Source: Prochlorococcus marinus CUG1438 | GTDB lineage: Bacteria > Cyanobacteriota > Cyanobacteriia > PCC-6307 > Cyanobiaceae | Reading direction: 5' to 3' | Assembly: GCA_017644325.1 (NCBI GenBank) | Contig: JAEPLS010000002.1 | Location: 1-64,000, forward strand | DNA length: 64,000 nt | Shown: positions 63,018-64,000 of the stretch, in pieces | Numbering within the stretch: the stretch's first letter is position 1 | Layout: each line of letters opens with the position of its first letter | The notes under the pieces: generated by a model | The model's database searches: none | Seen by the model: the letters and a program-made list of their open reading frames with translations, nothing else | What the model was told of the DNA's origin: nothing | Program-made: the position numbers and the translations under genes

Positions 63018-64000
63018 TTAGAAGTTTTTTTCCCACTTTGAAGAAATATCTAAACATATTTTTTTATTGCCAGAAATACTCAAAAAAGGTTTTTTAAAGT
63101 ACTTATTTGTTATGTGAAAAATTTCTAAAGAAGATATTTCCTCTATTTTTAAATTTAAATCGTTCTCAGAAATTGGTGAAATACCGTAACTTACTAACTG
63201 TATCTTTCTCTGTAAAATTTCATCAAGTGATTGATTTCCTAATAAAAAAGAACCTTTTAGTTTTTCTTTTGCTAAAAATATTTCAGCATCAGTCAACGGG
63301 TTAAAAAGTAAATTTTTCCATAGTGTTGATAAAAGTTCAAAAGCAAAAAGTGCTTGCTCATTAGATACGGATAAATAAATTAAAAATGGGGCATTCCCAC
63401 TCCTAATAGGATAGTAAACACCTAAATCATAGGTGATACCATGTTTTTCTCTAAAAAGTTTAAATAAAGCAGCGCTCATTCCATATGATAAATATGACTC
63501 CAAAACCTTAAGAGGAAAATATTCATTACTTCTGCGCGAACAAGTTTGGTCCCCCATCATTATTATTGTTTGATTTGAGTCATTATTAATGTAATCATAT
63601 CTATTCGTAGTATTTAAATTATGATTTAAATGATCTGATTGTTCTTTTAAAAATTTTTTTTCTAATGTTCCAAAATTTTCTCCATTTATTTCGGGATTAT
63701 TTGAAATTAAATACTTTTCTCTATTTTTTAAATTTTTAAACTCAAGCAAAACATCTTTATAGGTAATCTTTGAGACATCTTTAGCATTGCCAATTGTGTT
63801 GAAAGCATAAGGATGATTTGAGTAAACAATTTTTCTCCATTTTTCAAAGCAGATATTGAATGGATTCTCTTTATCTTTTTTAATTTGATTAATTGAAGAT
63901 TTTTTTACTTTTTTAAATTCTGTTTCCGAGAGGATTGGCTTATTAATTATTAAATCTAATAAAGGGAATAATTTGCTGAAATGTTCATTTAGGGATTTAA
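63018..64000 (-). CDS. M16 family peptidase, C-terminal part (cut by window edge)
   Basis: The frame enters from the right edge without a start and ends at 63018. Visible parts include 'IVYSNHPYAFNTIGNAKDV', typical of the M16 middle region, and 'RSGNAPFLIYLSVSNEQALFAF' with 'TDAEIFLAKEKLKGSFLLG' near the end. The HxxEH zinc site, if any, lies beyond the edge, so I cannot say whether this is the active or the inactive half of the usual pair. It ends 1 base after the sipA stop, tail to tail. Confidence 0.85.
   Translation of the reverse strand, partial: KSLNEHFSKLFPLLDLIINKPILSETEFKKVKKSSINQIKKDKENPFNICFEKWRKIVYSNHPYAFNTIGNAKDVSKITYKDVLLEFKNLKNREKYLISNNPEINGENFGTLEKKFLKEQSDHLNHNLNTTNRYDYINNDSNQTIIMMGDQTCSRRSNEYFPLKVLESYLSYGMSAALFKLFREKHGITYDLGVYYPIRSGNAPFLIYLSVSNEQALFAFELLSTLWKNLLFNPLTDAEIFLAKEKLKGSFLLGNQSLDEILQRKIQLVSYGISPISENDLNLKIEEISSLEIFHITNKYFKKPFLSISGNKKICLDISSKWEKNF

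Noticed and set aside
1-64000. tRNA genes, CRISPR arrays, insertion sequences, attachment sites
   Set aside because: Gaps were read for cloverleaf T-arm motifs, regularly spaced repeats and transposase-like frames; none found. A tRNA search program would settle the first.

Overview
The window is AT-rich, densely packed chromosomal DNA of a marine picocyanobacterium, almost certainly a Prochlorococcus of the high-light-adapted type. The evidence is a reduced cyanobacterial gene set (petN, thf1/psb29, a Psb32-like TPM protein, a high-light-inducible protein, SipA, FtsH/ClpP, 6S RNA next to purK), very short intergenic spaces, and many tiny single-helix proteins of the kind typical of this genus. 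No rRNA, tRNA, CRISPR array or insertion sequence was recognised. The assignment rests on gene content and protein resemblance, not on a database search.

Layout. 1-3.7 kb: the N-terminal part of a large repeat protein (cut by the window edge), an orphan SASA-type esterase, and a Yfr6-like transcript (promoter, glutamine-type Downstream-peptide riboswitch, 33-aa DUF4278 ORF, terminator). 3.8-27.6 kb: a core housekeeping block with nrdJ, a methyltransferase, prfC, a CPP1-like J-domain protein, hslO with an ABC ATPase, rsmE, a VTE6-like kinase, a GDSL esterase, a phosphite/phosphonate ABC transporter downstream of an aspartate aminotransferase, a UDG-like protein, ispG, ctpA, nadA, a metallophosphoesterase, a TPM protein, a MidA-like methyltransferase, aroB and purK, followed by 6S RNA. 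28-40 kb: an accessory region of about 40 very small genes, including two DUF1651 paralogs, a stand-alone NAD-type DNA ligase adenylation domain, a high-light-inducible protein, a stack of abutting membrane miniproteins and a short-chain dehydrogenase. 40-45.6 kb: a K+ channel with an RCK domain, a monohaem cytochrome c and the complete pstSCAB phosphate transporter. 46.8-52.6 kb: the four-gene ligase-associated DNA repair cassette (exonuclease, ATP-dependent ligase, Lhr-like helicase, PdeM-type phosphoesterase). 52.6-59.2 kb: a second zone of small genes. 59.2-64 kb: photosynthesis and protein quality control (petN, thf1, clpP, ftsH, sipA) and a truncated M16 peptidase.

How it fits together. 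Phosphorus acquisition appears twice (phnDCE and pstSCAB). DNA repair and nucleotide metabolism recur (nrdJ, UDG-like protein, ligase cassette, orphan ligase domain). Regulation by RNA is visible at two sites and suspected at a third.

The observation I consider most novel is in the two DUF1651 loci at about 28.0 and 30.4 kb. Both have the same promoter (TTGACG, 17 bp, TATATT) with a LexA-like imperfect palindrome at the start site. In both, a 26-codon hydrophobic ORF with its own Shine-Dalgarno sequence overlaps the DUF1651 start in the +1 frame. Its start, stop and length are the same in both copies, and the differences between the copies at its start are silent in this frame but not in the DUF1651 frame.
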